Assembly: GCA_948470475.1 (NCBI GenBank)
Contig: OX419336.1
Span: forward strand, 32,986,915-33,050,914
Length of the DNA: 64,000 nt
Source: Galaxea fascicularis
Taxonomy: Eukaryota > Cnidaria > Anthozoa > Scleractinia > Euphylliidae
Direction of reading: 5' to 3'
Position numbers and translations under genes: made by a program. Every line of letters starts with the position of its first letter. Position 1 is the first letter of the stretch. Shown one piece after another: positions 48,401 to 60,067 of the stretch. The notes under the pieces were generated by a model, which saw nothing but the letters and a program-made list of their open reading frames with translations, was not told the origin of the DNA and did not search any database.

Positions 48401-49306
48401 GTCACTAATGGGATGTGAAGGGTTAAAGTTTAACGTAGTTGCAGCCAACTGGAATAACGAGGAGGACTGCCAAACGTGACGAATGCAACGGTTGTCTACG
48501 AAATACTCCACAACCCACTTGTTTGCCTTCAGGCGAGCGTATGTACAAAGAGGCAAAAGAAAATACTTAGGCTTTTCTGCATTCTGATTGCCTGTACACT
48601 ACAGTATATATAAGTTTATATAAGTTTGTTTCATGAACAAAATGTTTGATTTACTGATCAGGTAAAGTTTGCTGAGCAGCAAGGAATATCAGCAGATAAA
48701 TCTGCCATGTTCTTTTGCTACATGGGCGTCGCTTCAGTAATAGCAAGAATTGCCATTGGCCGGGTATGCGACTTTGAATGCGTCAACGCAGAGACTATAA
48801 CTCAAGCTGCTCTGTACATCAACAGTGCTGCAATATGTCTCCTGCCACAAGCAAACACTTACTATCGCCTTCTGGCCTATTCGCTGGTGTTTGGTCTCTG
48901 CGATGGATCCTTTGGAAGTACCATTAACTTTCAGATATTTAAGTGTGTGAAAAGACATCTAACTTCAAAGGCATTCGGTTTCTGGCTTGGAGTGTCGTCA
49001 CCAAGTTTTGCTTTAGGACCACCAATTGCAGGTTAGAGTAGAGAATGAAAGGTAGGTCAAATCGACCTAGCACAATTCTTTGAACATTGAATCGTATAAA
49101 ATTAAGATATCAACTGTATCATGTTTCTTTCAATTTTAGGATTCATTGCTGACAGGATGAATTCTTACGCTCCTGCATTTTATGTGTCAGCCACCTTTGT
49201 GTTTATTGGCGCAACAATACCCTTCCTGTTATGCTGTCTTCACGTAAAGAAGAGTTCAACTATTCAATCAGAAGAAGAGCTCGTGGAAAGAGAAACTGTC
49301 TTATGA
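45420..49306 (+). CDS. SLC16 / monocarboxylate-transporter-like MFS protein, four exons
   Basis: Exons 45420-45705, 47387-47976, 48662-49031, 49140-49306; phases 1, 0, 1 match and the sum is 1413 nt, giving 470 residues. Residues 50-90 are TM1 after a PDG motif, corresponding to the MCT signature region (usually DGGWGW; here DGLKSY). The MFS loop motif DRYGCR follows TM2. The long loop between TM6 and TM7 lies around residues 240-305, as in MCTs. TM7-12 are in exons 3 and 4. The cytosolic C-terminus is short and acidic. Proton-linked transport of a monocarboxylate or a related solute across the plasma membrane is the family role; the substrate is unknown because the signature is divergent. 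Intron 1 is 1.7 kb and carries a foldback element. ATTAAA at 49444-49449 may be the poly(A) signal. Confidence 0.85.
46095..46262. mobile_element. MITE-like element with 19-bp perfect TIR
   Basis: TTAGTATCACCCAACTAGT (46095-46113) is exactly inverted at 46244-46262. The element is 168 bp and noncoding, in intron 1 of the transporter gene. Downstream, 46400-46790 contains repeated TTCTTAA/CGTTCTTA words that look like another, unclassified repeat. Confidence 0.75.
48215..48425. repeat. Dispersed repeat in transporter intron 2
   Basis: Shares GTGATCATTTCCTGT and neighbouring sequence with 24826-24935. The right edge, GTGAAGGGTTAAAG, is the kind of end expected for the AACCCTTT family. Noncoding. 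Confidence 0.55.
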
Positions 49307-52300
49307 TTTATGAGCTCGGATCTGAGCACTGAGAAGACTTATGAAAGGATTGGCTGGAAGGCTCAACATTATTTGTAGCGTTTGTCTTCATGAGTACAAC
49401 AAAACTTTTATTTGTTACTGAACGACGTATATCTTTAAATTGAATTAAAGTTAAATTTGGAATCTTCGAAATTTTTTTCTGACGTCCATCCGTTCAACAA
49501 CGCTGAACGACCGCATGAATTTGTTGTATCGCAGCGCATCGCTGGTCAACTATGCATAAAAACCTTATTTGTCACTGATACTAAATCAATCGTCGTTCTC
49601 AGGATAATTCTGCAGCTAGTGTCATACACAGGAAACCGAGTGAATGTGTTAAGTTCCTTCCATAAAAGAAAAAAAAATAACTAAATAAGGTTTACGACCA
49701 TAAACAGTAAATAATGGTCACATAATGAACGAATGCTTCACATACCATAACTGACTGAAATCGTTCTGGATTTATTAACTGCTATCGCCTAAGGGCTGTA
49801 AATCTTAACGAATGTATCTAAATATAGTTGCTCTTTAACGTTGGTCATCGGGTTCAGTAGCATAATTTTATAATCAGTTCTTTTAAAATCCTCTGGCAAG
49901 GCGTTTTACCTTGACTAACTAAACCACGATGAAAGGCATGAAGGTTCGAGTTTACTTTTACTGGTTACCGAAGTCAAATGTTCTATGTCCTTGGGAAAGT
50001 TAATTTTTTTATTTGGCTTTAAAACGTACCGTTGGCTCGGGTTATTCCACTTGCTAGAAAACGTGATGCGTTGTGCAAACCGTGTCTTCAACCCTTATCT
50101 CGAAGATTCTTTGGTTACAACTATAACTAACATGACTCATATTGTAAATTTAACCCTTGATCTTTAGAATGGTCCTGTCCAATTGACAACATGACTTGGC
50201 GCAAATTAAAAACAAACAGACAACACTAAAGGAAAAGTCAAAGATTTTCTAAGATTTCAGTTCAGGCATAACCTACAAGTCCAGTGTGAAAGTATAATTA
50301 ATTGAGTTTAATTTATACTGAAATGGAGCGAAAATATGGCGTATTTCTTACAGGCAGTGTAGCCACGTGCAAATTTCAGACTCAAAATAGATAGATGACG
50401 GGGAGGTCACTAATGCATGAAGAGAATGGATAAATTCCAAAACGCAGGCCGGCGAAAAACCCACTTGGTCAATAAATCGTTCACATCCTGAAATAAACGT
50501 TTCACACGTGTTGGGTGGTCCTATATATATAATCACGTCTGCCATGTGCGCTTCTCGTTAAAATATGATAATTTTAGAAAAAAAAATCATCAGAATTATT
50601 ATATTTACCTTTTTCGGCCTTCATTTTTTATGTTTGCTGTACGACATAAATATACCTTGAAACGTATACGAGATTGAAACCGTGACTGATGCCATCTGAC
50701 TCTCAATTAGTATCAAAAGTCTACATTTTTGCGTTGTTTGATAAGACAATATCCATTGCACTTATCACGTACTTGCACTTCACACAACCAGCAAAATGTT
50801 ACGGCCTCTTTAATGACGCCCCGGTCCACTTAAACTGAGTTAGAGTTCTTGAGATTCCAAGTTTTTGTAATGTCATCATTTGTTTCGGCAGTAAAATCGG
50901 ACATGGAGTTGTAGTTGGTACTCCCATGTAAAGAAGCTGCCAGAAAAACCTGATGAATCCTGTTCAGACATTTACCCACTTAAATTCGAAGGGTACCCGT
51001 TCACCCTTCACTGTAAGGGTCAATGCTTCGGCTGCTTCTCCTTCCCACGTGGAGGCGGATCAGTTTTCTTTTCAGTAAAAGTGAAGTTTGAAGGTTTAGG
51101 CTCATAGCCAGGAAAGACTTTTAAGTGATCCGCTAAAAGTTGTTACAAACCTTTAAGATTTAAGGGAGCACGTTATAAACTGAACTGAACTAATTTTTCA
51201 GTTCAATGTTTTGACGCTTGAAGGGTTAAAAGCCTGGGTTAAATCATTCCTATATATTACACGGTATCTCACCGACAGATCAAAAGTGACGTCAGTTGTT
51301 AAGCCTGCCGACCGATACCCCTAGTCATGCCCGTATCCAACGCTCCTATCTGTCCTCTCGATCTTACTAAGAGATAACATTAGAAAAAGCAAAACGGTGT
51401 AGAGCACTGCCCGTTCGTTCCGTTAAGACACCAGTCCTCATTGAATTCCGTACTAGAAAAAGTTGCCTCAGTTAATTAGCGAATGTGTGTACTTAGCTTA
51501 AGGAATTGAGGCTAGTACGCTCCTCTCGTCAGTCAAAATACCAAATTCCGTCCCGCCTCTGCGGATTTTTCCTATTGAGGGCCCCCGAAACACCCAAACT
51601 CGTGTCGGAAATGGCTCGGAGGGAGTCCAGTTTTACGACAGACTCCGACTGTATAAAAGAAGGATAGCTGATCCGTATTAGCAAAGTTATTCAGACGGGA
51701 AAAAAGAAAACGCAGGAAGAAGAGAAGAAGCGAAAAGACGAAACAGAAAGCAAACTAAACGATGAATAAGGTATCAAAAACGTATTTGACTTCAGAAATA
51801 TCCCTAAGGTGTATTTTACTCGTTCCCCGTTTAATTTTTGTCATTCTGCATAGTAAATTGTTCGATGTAGGGATAACTGATATGTTTTGATAATTGTCAT
51901 CATTAGTGTTATTGTTTTCTTTGACTGTTGCCGCTAAAATCCTGGAGCGTTTTAACTGAATATCTTTTTCTAATCTAGTATTAATACTAGAATCCAGGTT
52001 TCTTTTCAGAGAAAGAACCAAAAATTTTTCAGGTCTTAAAGAGATATTTTTTGACCGGACTTGGTCCACCGACTCTTGGGACTCTTCAAAACTGACTAGT
52101 CAAAAAAAAAAAAAGATGGCCAAAGCTGAACTCCTCAATCTCATTTTTTTTTTAATTACTCACAAACAGCGTAGTACTTTACGATGTTCGTGTGATCTTG
52201 CTGAAGTAACAAAACTTCGAATAGCTCAAAGCATGGTTTTGTATTCGGGTTCCTGTCACTGATCTTTAGTTTATGTTGAACGTTTGTCGTCCTTAATGTA

Positions 52301-52454
52301 CACGTGAATGGGTGCCTTCGATACAAAACCTCCATTCAAAGAATTCGACTTAAAACTTTCTCTTCATGATAATCTGCTGACCTTGACAGCTGCACTCAAT
52401 AACGAGTAAAAGCAGCATAAACAGCATGCTGTTTTTGTTCTGTTATAGCTTGTA
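49307..52454. other. Intergenic, nothing recognised
   Basis: About 3.1 kb between the transporter and the cysteine-rich peptide gene. A 104-codon frame at 51755-52069 (minus) starts without ATG and has no domain; it could be an exon but nothing supports it. No repeats stand out. Confidence 0.4.
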
Positions 52455-52712
52455 ATGTCTTCACCGACTTTGTTACGGTTGCAGATAACGTTGCTGAAGA
52501 GCGTTGCTATGGTTATATGCCTCTCTTTGGTGTTCAAAGCGAACAACGACGTCAACGCTTACGTAATCAGAGGCGTGCATCAGTGCTTCGGATCCTGCGA
52601 GAACAGATACTGGGACTGTTTAGTATTCTGCGGCTTGAAGAATGCAAATCTTTGTGAACGACGATGCGAGGGGGTGTTCTATTATTGTGCAGCAGATTGC
52701 CCGCCATATTGA
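52455..52712 (+). CDS. Small secreted cysteine-rich peptide, 85 aa
   Basis: A complete ATG-to-stop frame with an in-frame stop nine bases upstream of the ATG. Residues about 12-35 are a signal peptide (hydrophobic VAMVICLSLVF, predicted cleavage near A35). The mature part holds eight cysteines at 44, 48, 55, 59, 67, 71, 78 and 82, that is four C-x3-C pairs with spacings 6, 7 and 6. Paired C-x3-C motifs are the mark of cross-braced helical hairpins (alpha-hairpinin type), so two hairpins in tandem are plausible. Aromatic and charged residues sit between the pairs. Role unknown: venom or mucus component, antimicrobial or signalling peptide are all possible. TTATAG just upstream of the ATG could also be a splice acceptor, with a 5-prime UTR exon further upstream. 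Confidence 0.65.
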   Translation: MSSPTLLRLQITLLKSVAMVICLSLVFKANNDVNAYVIRGVHQCFGSCENRYWDCLVFCGLKNANLCERRCEGVFYYCAADCPPY

Positions 52713-53464
52713 CCAAAGCTCAAGAGATCGAGCGAGTGAACATTTATTGAGAGAGGCCAAGAGGGCAGGCGGCACAACCTAAGTCACACCTACATTTCCC
52801 GTGTTGAGATCATGAAGAGATGTCCAATATTGCAACGCTGTGCTGAAACTAAAATTTGAAAAATCGTGTTTCAGTGCAGTTTTTCTTTCAAATTTGTAAC
52901 ATGTAAATGAATTAGTTTCTGGATTCAGAGCCGATGCAGTTGCCTTCTCAGGGAGATATCGATTTTTTTTAAATTTCAACTTGGAACGAGATGTATTTTT
53001 TAACTTGTTGCATTACCTCTGGAATGTATATTTTACTTGCATTATTTATGCTGTGGTCATTGATAGCAGAGATGACATCAAGAATAAATATTTAGATATT
53101 ATTTATCTTAGTCAGTGTCCAGAAAGCAAATGTCTGCGGTCTGCACTTCTTAATCAAGGTGGCTAACACCGATTTCCAGCACTTTCCGGCACATTTTGGG
53201 TTTCAAAAACTAGCCTGGTGACCTCAGTAATGCCGAGAACAATTTTTAACAAGTTTTACTATTGCTATGGTAGCCTATTATTTCGAAAAATGTCATAACT
53301 TGTTTGTAGTGGTATCAAAACAAATGTTCTATTACTGGTATAGGAAACAACATATAAAGATAAGTAGAAATAATCCATTTAGGTAGTCACAACTGAATAG
53401 GCAAACACGACAGGTCATGAATCAAGAACACCGCGATGAGTCCATAATGGTCATGATAGACCTG

Positions 53465-53561
53465 CCCGGTTCAAATGTCGAACTTCACATGTACCGAATC
53501 TAATGTAAATGAGAATAATCTATTAGATCCGGCAGATGTGAAGTTCGACGTTTGAACCGGG
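53465..53561. mobile_element. Foldback element, CCCGGTTCAAATGTCGAACT ends
   Basis: CCCGGTTCAAATGTCGAACT and the following TCACATG are inverted at the right end as CATGTG-like AGATGTGAAGTTCGACGTTT GAACCGGG, with one or two mismatches. It is 97 bp, noncoding, and recognisable as a common anthozoan foldback family. Confidence 0.8.
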
Positions 53562-54279
53562 TCTCATCCCAAAAATGTTTGTAATGTTTAAAATTCAAAG
53601 CTAAGGTATATAAAACTCAGAGTGAAAACTGTAACTACCGGAGGTCGGAGACATGAATGGATCAATCAGCCAACTTCCTTAAATTCGTCTACAAATTTCA
53701 AGCCTTTCGAGTCAAAATATGTGCATGTCCAAGACATTAGAAGGATAAGTTAACTAATGTCTTAAGATTGAGGGTTAGGCTCGTTGGGTGCCCCCGTTAC
53801 ATATCGCAGTGAAAGAATTCGAACAAACCAGTACTGACAATATTTGGCCTTGAAGCTAAAGGACTAGGGTATAGGGTAACTCCCAGGCTTTACAGGAACC
53901 GTAATAACGTATCAAGAAATGGTCTATTGTTCCGGCCTAAATTCACCCATTAAGATTTAAACAATGGCCCTATTGTTTTAAGTGACGCGTTGTGAATTTT
54001 GCCGAGACCACGCCGAGGATTTCAGGACTTATCGGAAATTTCCGGCGTGCAAAACGGGTGTTATTAGGGGGTGGGGGAGAGGTAGATTGTTCCTTGGAGA
54101 ATCTATATTCACTAGGGTACCCAGGTGAAGAATTAACTTACGGCGTCGGGCGAAGAACTTATTAATCATCCAAGCATTACATTTGTTTTCTTAAATATAT
54201 TTTTGGGGTTATCGAATCCGCCCTTACTAGATCGTTCGTGTTGTTGCTTCTTTTAACAAAGCGTCTTTATTCAGCCAAA

Positions 54280-55110
54280 AAGTCGTATGAACGCGGAGTA
54301 TTTATTAAAGGTGGATTCATCAAAACGCGAATCATGACGCGCACGCTGACTTTCACATGAGCGCGCGTAACTGCGTAAAGCTGTTGACAGAACATTAACA
54401 CGGGTTGAACCAATGTTTGTGCCTTATCGAAACGCACCTTTTACAGACCAAAACATCTCTGCAAATCTGTTCGTGCAGACTAGGGATTATCTTAACCCAT
54501 TTTAAACTTTTTTTTTCCAACGGAAGTCAACTGAAAGGCGGCACTTTATTGGGAAGGTACTACCTTTTTTAACTCACACCTTGTGGATTCAAAACTCTGT
54601 CTCACGGCATTCAACAACAATGCTATTGTCTTTTATTCTGCGTAGGCGGCACTAGATCTTGACAAAGTCTTATGAACGCGGAGTATTTAAAGCATGTTTG
54701 TGCCGTGGAAATAATGATGCGCGTGCTGACTTTCGCACCCGGGCTTTCGCATGAGCGCTCGTAACTGTGTTTTACAAATTTGACTTTAGAAAAAAATAAA
54801 TAAACGTCTACTCAGAGCGTCGAACCACAACTCATGGTCTTTTTGTTTCCGAAATTGTTGACAGAACATTACCATGGGTTGAACTTCTCTTTGTACCTTC
54901 GGATTTATCGAAACGAAACGCAAAGCACACGCTGCCTTTAACTGGCTTGAACGCAAATCTGTTTGTGCAGACCACGGGTTATCTTAAACCATTTTAAACT
55001 GTTTTTTTTCTTTTCAACGGGAGTCAATTGAAAGCCGGCATTTTACTGGGAAGGTGTTACCTTTTTAACTCACACCTCGCGGCATTTTACTCTGCGTAGG
55101 CGGCACTTGA
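54280..55110. repeat. Tandem duplication, about 380-440 bp per copy
   Basis: The block order TATGAACGCGGAGTATTTA, GCTGACTTTC-CATGAGCGC, TTGACAGAACATTA, GCAAATCTGTTTGTGCAGAC, TTATCTTAAACCATTTTAAAC, GGGAAGGT-TACCTTTTT occurs once from about 54280 and again from about 54665. The copies differ by substitutions and indels. It ends about 330 bp upstream of the chromodomain gene and may contribute to its promoter region. Confidence 0.8.
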
Positions 55111-55437
55111 TCTGGATTTTGTGAAGGTGTTACCTTTTTACCCAAACTCTTGCTCATCAAAAAAATCCACGTAAAAGTAAAACGACGTATAAATAAGTAA
55201 AACTAAACCAATGGAGGCATTTACCAGACTTAAGTTAAACACGCGCACGTTTATTTCAGAACATTAACGACAGTTCACAAATCGGATTCACATTGCAGAA
55301 TCCCGCCTAATTAACAATTGTTCGTATGATAATCGTGGTGAGGTCTATTCAATGAACGCCATAAAATTAAACTTCTCAGTCCATAATTTCATCGTCAGTT
55401 CTCATCGAGCATTAACAAAGCCACATCGTTCCCGAAA

Positions 55438-55968
55438 ATGTCTAAGTTTTATAAAGTTTCGAAAGTGTTAGCCGTAAGGTTTGTTGACGGGCGGAAAGAA
55501 TTTAAAGTACGATGGAAAGGATACGGTGCCAAGGATGACAGTTGGGTAAAAGAAGAAGACTGCAACAGCGTCATCAAAAACTATGCCAGATCTACACTCG
55601 AAGGTCAGTAATCGAAACAGATTAACCTCAATTACTTGTCTGCATTAAGTTCGTTGTCATCATCGGATCAAATCCTAATAAATACTCTTCTTCGGTTTTC
55701 AGCCAGAGAAAAAGCTATTGAGTACCTGGTGTGCGAGATTGGACACAAGCTTTCCATGAGAACTGCTCCAGATACAGGTTATGTTCGAAGGACAAAAGTC
55801 AAAGTTCCGATAGATCCAGAGACCTTCTACTCCTTGTTCAGTACCATGAGTCACGGAAGAAGCAGATTCGAAGTAACTGCCGAGGACCTTGACCATGTTC
55901 TTCCTGCAGGCTGGTCAGAGCGAGCTTTTCGTACCACCACGAGATGCATTTTAGTTGAAATACCATAG
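55438..55968 (+). CDS. Small chromodomain protein, two exons, 143 aa
   Basis: Exons 55438-55603 and 55703-55968; phase 1 matches and the sum is 432 nt. Residues 4-52 form a chromodomain: FYKVSKVLAVR, then EFKVRWKGYGAKDDSWVKEE. The aromatic cage residues expected for methyl-lysine binding are in place (Tyr5, Trp32, Trp43 by position) and the K-V-R-W-K-G-Y core is nearly canonical. The remaining 88 residues are a compact basic-acidic region that I do not recognise (YVRRTKVKVPIDPETFYSLF). Nuclear, histone-tail or RNA binding is inferred. Chromodomains are common on retroelement integrases, so a domesticated origin is possible, but no integrase or reverse transcriptase is present. It converges with the transposase-like gene only 180 bp downstream. 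Confidence 0.8.
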
Positions 55969-56143
55969 ATCATTGAATGAGTGCCAATCTGTGATTGAGG
56001 TAAATTTACTTTGATGTCATGTTGGTTGTTCACAGTACGTTTAAGACCTTAGCACTTCTCTTGTTTCTGTGACTAAATAAGTATTGGAATTTTCATTAAT
56101 ATTAATTTTTTATGGTGGAACAAACATAATATGTGGATCTTAC

Positions 56144-59100
56144 CATGTATGTAAGGCGTTACATCCTGGAATGAAAATAAAATTTATAAATATTATTAGT
56201 GCCTTGTTATTTACAGTCTTTAACACAGCACCTGGTAAATGCTCAAAATTGAACAAGCTCTTGGAAATAACAAGTGGAGTTTTACATTATTTAATATAAT
56301 AATATCTTTAAAATAATGGAATTTTCACCTCATCGTAGTACACTATTCGAAAAAACATGGCCCATTTCCTGGCATGTTCTTTGAATTGCTGTGGTGACTT
56401 GTATATTTCCTGCCCTGGCTTTGCCTCTAATGCTTTCACAAGCTCACTAAATCCCTAAATGGATAAGACTACTATTAGTCCTTCTGATCAAGCAGTTTAA
56501 ATAGGGCATTACTAAACACTGGAGTCTGTTTATATCAGATATCAAAACAGCTCAACACAAATAGAACATTAAATGTCATTACCTTCCACAACTTCTTTAC
56601 ATTCTTGTATGTGTGAGTCCGCTCTGTTACGACTCCTTCAAAAATTGGCTTCAGATCAAGATTGTTTAGAATGTGGCGAAGGTCTTTTCCTAAAATAAAA
56701 TTTACATCTAATTTAGGTTTTATTGGGCAATTTCAGTTGTTGTTAAATATGTAATAAACAATAAGCAACTCAAAATGACCAAATTTGAAAATTTGGTTAA
56801 AATAACCAATTTGAAGAGAAGTTCTAGATAATGTTTTGATCAAGATGTGTCATAGTTGTATAAATTTATTAAGTTATTCTTTGGTAAATTATATTACCAT
56901 CCAGTCTTGTCCACTTTGTTTGGGATGGTCCATCCTCTTGTTGAACTTCAAAGAATTTGAAGGACACCCCAATGTTTTCCAGCAGCTCTTCTAATTTTTC
57001 TTTTCTATTTTTGTTGATAACAAGCTCAATCACCTTTGAAAATAAAAATAGATAAAATTGTGATGCAGTTGAACAGTGCTTTCATTTGGTGCCATGTTAC
57101 TTCTTGATATTTTCTAAAGTTGCTTTTCAGATTGAAAGAGTACTTAAGTGTAGTAAGGGATATATTTACCTGGTGAAAGAGAAGCCCCATTATCCGCAGA
57201 AACAAGTGTAGAGTATCAATGACCACATTATTGAAGGGGATTGGCAATAGTGGGTTGTGTATGCATCCTTTGCGCTGATCGGTGGTCTTCCCAGTGGAAT
57301 GTTTCACACAGTCCTCTAATGTCCTCTCAATTGGCCAGTCTTGTACTATTAAAAAGAACACCATATAAAAAAATATGTTCAATAAATAGCCAGGTTGCCA
57401 AATGTATTCTTAACCCTTTATGATTACATGTCTAAGTTGTCTTTGTTGTTTTTATCACAGCACCATTTACTCTTTTAAAGAAATCTGGTTTTCCAATTCA
57501 ATTCTGTTGTTATTCTTCATAAAATTATATGCTGCATGTTTTTTAAATGGCAACTTAAAATTGAAAATTGCTTTCAACTCACTTGTGAAGTCACTGATTC
57601 TTGCCTTTGTGCAATAGCACCAGATGCAAAAGTATTTGCCTGTTGCTGAATTCAGACCATACACCATAGCAAGAAATTTCCAATCTGAGCAGCAGTACCT
57701 AGAAAACATTCAATACAGTGTGTGAGATCCAATTACAAAGTAATACCAGGGCCCTACCATTCCATTCAGTTACCAATATTTACTAATGAAGCTTGAAGTT
57801 AACTTAAAGCATCTGAGGTACAGTAACAAGTTTGTGAATGTTCTATTTACCACATCACTGAGTAATGTATTCCATCTACATCAATTCCATTATGTTGAAG
57901 GTCAGCAACTTGCGTGAATACTGGACCAAGACAAGTTTCTACTTCTTTGTAGTCCTCTTTCCCTTAAACAACAACAGCAACAACAACAACCTTTACATGA
58001 ATTTGCACTCTTGCATTACTTTTTGGCATATTATTCAAAATTAATTGTTTATCCCTTCAACTAATATTGGCAAGTTGTTAGGACTGAATGCCTGGACTGT
58101 TCACTTTGCAAACATATATTGTGTCTTTTGAGAGCCTGGTGCTGCAAGTCTGTCAAAATGATGTATACTATCTTTCAATTAAACCAGTATGGCCTACCAT
58201 TTCTGAAAAAAATTTAATAGTAATATGCTACTCACAAAGTGCCTGGTTCAGCTGGTCATTTCAAACAATTGGTAAGTACTCTTAGACTCTTAACTATTGA
58301 ACTTTAAGAAACACAAAATAATCAATACCATTATACAAAGCAATAGTGTACTGATGGTCACAGTCCTGCTCTTTCTCCTCAAGAACATTAAACACTGCCA
58401 TCACTGTGCCGATCTTGTTGCTTGTTCGCCTGCCATCTGCAGCAAATCGGAGACTTAGTTTGTTACCACTAGCCTGGGCAGCTTCTTTGACCTTTTCAAT
58501 GCAAAGGAGCTTCTGTAGAATGTCTTTGATATCCCTTCTTGCTCCATCTCCCTTTTTAGCCTGATTAAAATAATAGTTTGTTTTACTTGATATTAGAATT
58601 TTGTATTAAATAAATATGAAAAGTTGTCAGAGACAGTCAGACACAGTGAATACAGTGAACCATTGCTGCCAGAAGACAGACAAAATAATAGAAATAAATT
58701 GGAATATTTAATTTTCAGTAACAACTTTAGGATTTTTCTTATAATTTGTTATATGTGTCAAGTGTTATAATGGGAGGGAGGGGGTGTAAAAATAGTATGG
58801 TAGACCAACCTCAGGTATTAGGTGAATAGAAATGATCTCATTCTGTCTTTTTCTTTCTGTTTTCACAGCATTGACTGGGGGCAGGGCCACTCGTTGATCT
58901 TCAGGCAGGGACATTCTTAGTTCATGGTAGGACTCATCTGAAATAAGCCCAGCATCTTTGGCAACAAGCACTTGCTGAATGGCTCCATCTGATGTGGATT
59001 CTGGTTCTTCATCTTCATTATCTTCTTTACTCAGGGGGATGATTAACTCTTCTCCCTGCACATTAAACGTGATCTGAAACAAAGCAAACACATAGTTGAC

Positions 59101-59830
59101 ATCAGTACTGCTAACTGTCTTTGAAGACAGAAAAATCTAATTCAGCTTTATCCAGTGAAGAAGTTTTTAATCTACTTTCACTTTTGTGACTCTTGCTTAA
59201 TTATTGAAAATTTACGTTTTAACTAAACTTAATACAAAGTTATGAATAAGTTGAGCCTGTAAAGTGTATAATTGCGAAAAGCATTTGATGTCAGTACTAA
59301 TTTGATTTGAGAAAACAGAAATTAATCTCAGCCTGTTTTCTCTTCTTTTGTACATTTTGGGTAAAGACTGTTTTAATTGCAGATCGGGGAGTTTTTTTTT
59401 GTCGTTAGTAAAATAAGAATTTATTTATTTCTTCTTCTAACAAAGCTTACTAAGGGCAACTTACCTCGATCGGTACAAACTCCTGTAGTCCTTTCGTCGA
59501 CTCGATGATCAACTGCCGAATTTTTCTTTTCTTGTAATTCCTTGCTGACTTAGACAGCTGCCAGAAGTTTTTTTGGCTGTTGTAAAGTGTTTGATTTGCC
59601 TGGACTTTTGTCGCATTTTGCTGTTTTTCTTGTGAGAGAGCTTGGAGTTTAACGGCGACAGAGTTGTAATGAATTTTTAGTGTATCATTCTCGACACGAA
59701 GTCGTCTTATCTCCGCCTCATAAACGTCAGAGAGAGCAACTGGATGCCAGTCTAGTCCTCTATGGGTATGCATAAAGTTGTTGGATAAAGTGATCTGATT
59801 ATACGGTGTCCTTTGATTTTTCGAGAACAT
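56144..59830 (-). CDS. DDE-transposase-like protein, multi-exon, 3-prime end uncertain
   Basis: Exons: 59830-59465, 59073-58810, 58560-58329, 57962-57851, 57698-57583, 57345-57170, 57033-56898, 56689-56583, 56454-56308. All junctions are GT-AG with matching phases; the sum is 1656 nt, giving 551 residues. Residues 40-110 are coiled-coil (EAEIRRLRVENDTL). D252 lies in RFAADGRR, D330 in CCSDWKFL, a CxxC (C349, C352) follows in KYFCIWC, then NNVVIDTLHLFLRI (residues about 398-411). This order recalls RAG1/Transib and related DDE transposases. The last listed exon may instead splice at a GAG-GTGAAA donor (after 56326) to a 22-bp micro-exon (56165-56144) encoding DVTPYIH; I found no further exon, so the region with the third catalytic acid is missing or absent. 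An alternative upstream first exon is possible. Confidence 0.7.
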
Positions 59831-60067
59831 CTTTGAAGCGTGAGAGTTGGCGACTTTTTCAGCTGTGTGAAGGCTTCTTTTCTGGGTTGAATTTTTGTAG
59901 TTTTTATTGGCGTTGTGTGTGTGCAAGGAAGTGTAAATTTTGCAGGCTATTGTTGTATTGTATTTTACCTATTGTAATTGAAGAAGTACCGTAAACCCTT
60001 TTTTTGGGGTGAACGTGGCATTCTGCTGAAAGCGCACACGAGTGTCTTTCCCTTGCGAAACAAATTC

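Larger units (their letters stand above)
52713..55437. other. Intergenic with repeats
   Basis: Contains a foldback element at 53465 and a tandem duplication at 54280-55110, listed separately. No gene is supported. Confidence 0.5.

Noticed and set aside
51755..52069. 104-codon charged frame on the minus strand
   Set aside because: It starts at GTG and has no identifiable partner exons. It could be an exon, but nothing in the sequence supports that.
55699..56033. Minus-strand frames over the chromodomain gene
   Set aside because: Antisense to the chromodomain exon 2. I checked them as a possible missing 3-prime exon of the transposase-like gene and saw no fitting sequence.
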